From contig DOYA01000034.1 in the NCBI GenBank assembly GCA_003518755.1, positions 1 through 6,417 on the forward strand: a stretch of 6,417 nt of DNA, written 5' to 3'. Positions within the stretch are counted from its first letter, which is position 1. Each line of letters starts with the position of its first letter. The translations under genes and the position numbers were made by a program. Positions 5,329-6,417 of this stretch are shown piece after piece. Under the pieces are notes generated by a model. The model was given only the letters and a program-made list of their open reading frames with translations. It ran no database searches and was not told the origin of the DNA. The stretch is from Clostridiales bacterium. Its GTDB lineage: Bacteria; Bacillota; Clostridia; TANB77; CAG-508.

Positions 5329-5877
5329 ATGAACGAAAACACAAGTAATAGTTTGGCAGAAGATAAGGTTTCTATATTATATATTTTAAATAAACTTAAT
5401 CGAGATATTACTGAAAGTGATTTATACAAATTTATTATGCCAATAAATAATATTAATTATTTTTATTATAAACAAATATTAACTGACCTTGTTGATTCCA
5501 AACTAATAGAATCTTACACTAAAGATGAAGAAGATGAAAATACTAAACCAATATATAAAATTACTTCTGAAGGAAAAGACTCTTTAAAATTAACTATAGA
5601 TGTTTTACCAGGATTAAAAAAGCTAAAAGCTGACACTACATTAAAAAATGAATTACCAAGTATTACTCAGGAAAATTCTATTGTCACAGAATATATTCCT
5701 GAAGATGAACATTCTTATACTGTTAAATGTAAAATAATAGAAAATAATCAAACAATTTTTGAAGTACGTACATTTGCTGGTTCAAATGAACAAGCCAAGC
5801 TAATCTCTGAAAATTGGAAAAATAATGCTTATACAATTTATCCTAAACTTTTAGGTTTGCTTACAGGTCAAGAATAA
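5329..5877 (+). CDS. DUF4364 family winged-helix protein
   Basis: This 182-residue cytoplasmic protein fits DUF4364, a family found mainly in Clostridia whose function is not established. Residues about 11-95 form a winged-helix-like domain. It has a first helix KVSILYILNKLNRDITESDLY, a second around YYKQILTDLVDSKLIESY, an acidic turn KDEEDENTKP, then the wing strand IYKITSEGKDSLKLTIDVLP. A short linker leads to a second alpha/beta part (about 117-180: SYTVKCKIIENNQTIFEVRTF, then EQAKLISENWKNNAYTIYPKLL). The fold suggests DNA binding, but no target is known. AAGGAG lies 8 bases before the ATG, under an extended -10 promoter. It is transcribed alone: divergent from the lspA operon and closed by a bidirectional terminator. 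Regulation of the divergent operon or of itself is possible but unproven. Confidence 0.87.
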   Translation: MNENTSNSLAEDKVSILYILNKLNRDITESDLYKFIMPINNINYFYYKQILTDLVDSKLIESYTKDEEDENTKPIYKITSEGKDSLKLTIDVLPGLKKLKADTTLKNELPSITQENSIVTEYIPEDEHSYTVKCKIIENNQTIFEVRTFAGSNEQAKLISENWKNNAYTIYPKLLGLLTGQE

Positions 5878-5884
5878 AATATAA

Positions 5885-5920
5885 AAGCTCATAATTACTT
5901 AACTTAGTAATTATGAGCTT
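5885..5920. terminator. Bidirectional terminator between DUF4364 and tRNA-Met
   Basis: A perfect 15-bp stem (5885-5899 with 5906-5920) surrounds a 6-base loop, starting 7 bases after the DUF4364 stop codon. Rightward it is followed by TTATTTGTT. Leftward it is followed by a better T-rich stretch (TTTTATATTTTATT). It therefore serves the converging DUF4364 and tRNA transcripts. Confidence 0.85.
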
Positions 5921-5926
5921 ATTTGT

Positions 5927-6003
5927 TGGTAGCGAGAGGGAGATTCGAACTCTCGACCTGCCGGGTATGAACCGGATGCTCTAGCCAACTGAGCTACCTC
6001 GCC
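5927..6003 (-). tRNA. trnM: Elongator tRNA-Met (anticodon CAU)
   Basis: A 77-base cloverleaf with encoded CCA. The acceptor stem GGCGAGG pairs with TCTCGCT, including a G1-U72 wobble as in the B. subtilis elongator tRNA-Met. The D arm GCTC/GAGC is perfect. The anticodon loop is TTCATAC with CAU at 34-36, the variable loop is AGGTC, and the T loop is TTCGAAT. It lacks the three consecutive G-C pairs and the C1-A72 mismatch of initiator tRNA. A CAU tRNA-Ile2 cannot be fully excluded, but the acceptor and D arm resemble elongator Met. Two stem positions do not pair: U27-C43 at the top of the anticodon stem and A50-C64 in the T stem. It is driven by a perfect consensus promoter, so it is probably expressed. 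Confidence 0.95.
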
Positions 6004-6017
6004 ATATCAACATGACT

Positions 6018-6046
6018 ATTATAGCTACTTTTTTCGTTTTTGTCAA
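6018..6046 (-). promoter_or_regulatory. Consensus sigma-A promoter of tRNA-Met
   Basis: On the minus strand a perfect TTGACA (6041-6046) and a perfect TATAAT (6018-6023) are separated by 17 bases. The start site near 6011 would leave a 5' leader of only about 8 bases for RNase P to remove. The perfect match fits a highly expressed stable RNA. Confidence 0.9.
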
Positions 6047-6155
6047 TAGTTTTTTAAAAAAAGCACTTGCAATATAGTTAATGTTAGAACAATCAGAAAA
6101 ATATTTATATATCACTATTTCTTATATATTAAACTATTATCTAGTAACTTGCAAC

Positions 6156-6184
6156 GTATATTTTTCCTATATTTGTAAATACTA
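6156..6184 (+). promoter_or_regulatory. Possible sigma-G/sigma-F-type forespore promoter for the gerA-type gene
   Basis: GTATA (6156-6160) fits the sigma-G -35 pattern GHATR. AATACTA (6178-6184) fits the -10 pattern CATNHTA with one mismatch (A for C). The spacer is 17 bases. Forespore expression would suit a gerA-type germinant receptor gene. Against it, the implied start near 6191 falls on the ribosome binding site (6191-6197), leaving almost no leader. The rest of the interval 6047-6155 is AT-rich and shows nothing I can assign. Confidence 0.3.
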
Positions 6185-6203
6185 TTTTCTAAAGGAGATT
6201 TTC

Positions 6204-6417
6204 ATGAATATTAAGGAATTGTTCTCATATCATCCAAAACAATACTATAACTTTGAATTAAAACCTACTGGTAATGTTTTGCAAAATTATGAATCTGCAC
6301 CTAAGCAAAATGTATCATCAAATATAGAATTAAACTTAAAATATATTCAATCAAAATATCAAACAAATATTAACTCTGATATTATGATAAGAACCTTTAA
6401 TCTAATTGCACAAAATA
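6204..6417 (+). CDS. Spore germination protein, GerA family (N-terminus only)
   Basis: The reading frame opens at ATG 6204 after AAAGGAG (6191-6197) and stays open for 71 codons to the window edge, so the gene is cut off by the window, not by mutation. GerA-type A subunits sit in the spore inner membrane and, with B and C subunits, form nutrient receptors that trigger germination. The visible segment NIELNLKYIQSKYQTNINSDIMIRTFNLI (about residues 40-68) has the pattern at the start of the GerA cytoplasmic domain (NLKYIK...SSD...R.F). The first 40 residues are the variable polar tail. The membrane domain lies outside the window. I judge the family by pattern, with good but not full confidence; which receptor (GerA, GerK and so on) cannot be told. 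Confidence 0.8.
   Translation, partial: MNIKELFSYHPKQYYNFELKPTGNVLQNYESAPKQNVSSNIELNLKYIQSKYQTNINSDIMIRTFNLIAQN

Noticed and set aside
5885..5920. The hairpin after DUF4364 considered as another REP copy
   Set aside because: Its arm sequence (AAGCTCATAATTACT) has nothing in common with the GGGGACGGAG family; it is an ordinary bidirectional terminator.
5927..6003. tRNA-fMet or tRNA-Ile2 as alternatives for the CAU tRNA
   Set aside because: No three-G:C anticodon stem or C1-A72 mismatch for an initiator; the acceptor and D arm resemble elongator Met (including G1-U72) better than the Ile2 tRNA.

Overview
The window is very AT-rich and carries Firmicutes-type signals: AGGAGG-like ribosome binding sites, sigma-A promoters with 17-base spacers, and an elongator tRNA-Met with an encoded CCA. 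A DUF4364 gene and the start of a GerA-type spore germination gene point to an endospore-forming member of the Clostridia. The species cannot be named from the sequence.

Right half (about 3.1-6.4 kb), core chromosome. A leftward operon reads lspA-like, rluD-like, rluB-like, with a 20-base overlap and then a zero-base junction. It couples a signal-peptidase-II-like membrane protein with two rRNA pseudouridine synthases. Its promoter sits back to back with the promoter of a rightward DUF4364 winged-helix gene. That gene ends in a bidirectional terminator shared with a leftward tRNA-Met(CAU), which has a perfect consensus promoter. The window closes inside the rightward gerA-type gene, truncated at the edge. 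The lspA-like protein keeps one catalytic aspartate, but tyrosine stands where the second should be and the usual NxGAAF-type loop is missing.

Left half (1-3.1 kb), accessory material, all leftward. In transcription order it holds: a winged-helix protein resembling the Replication-relaxation family, with its own promoter; a nested palindromic REP-like element (1981-2092); a phage-type lysozyme with GH25, CW_7 (Cpl-7) and LysM domains; a second, decayed REP-like copy (968-1027); and a two-gene unit of unrecognised coiled-coil proteins with its own consensus promoter and terminator. The mix suggests prophage or integrated-plasmid remnants beside a housekeeping operon. No integrase, structural phage genes or attachment sites are visible.

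The most notable points are the lspA-like protein that appears catalytically defective in the canonical lspA position, the two REP-like palindromes that bracket the lysozyme gene and begin right after stop codons, and the orphan coiled-coil gene pair. No clearly new multi-gene system can be demonstrated from this window alone.
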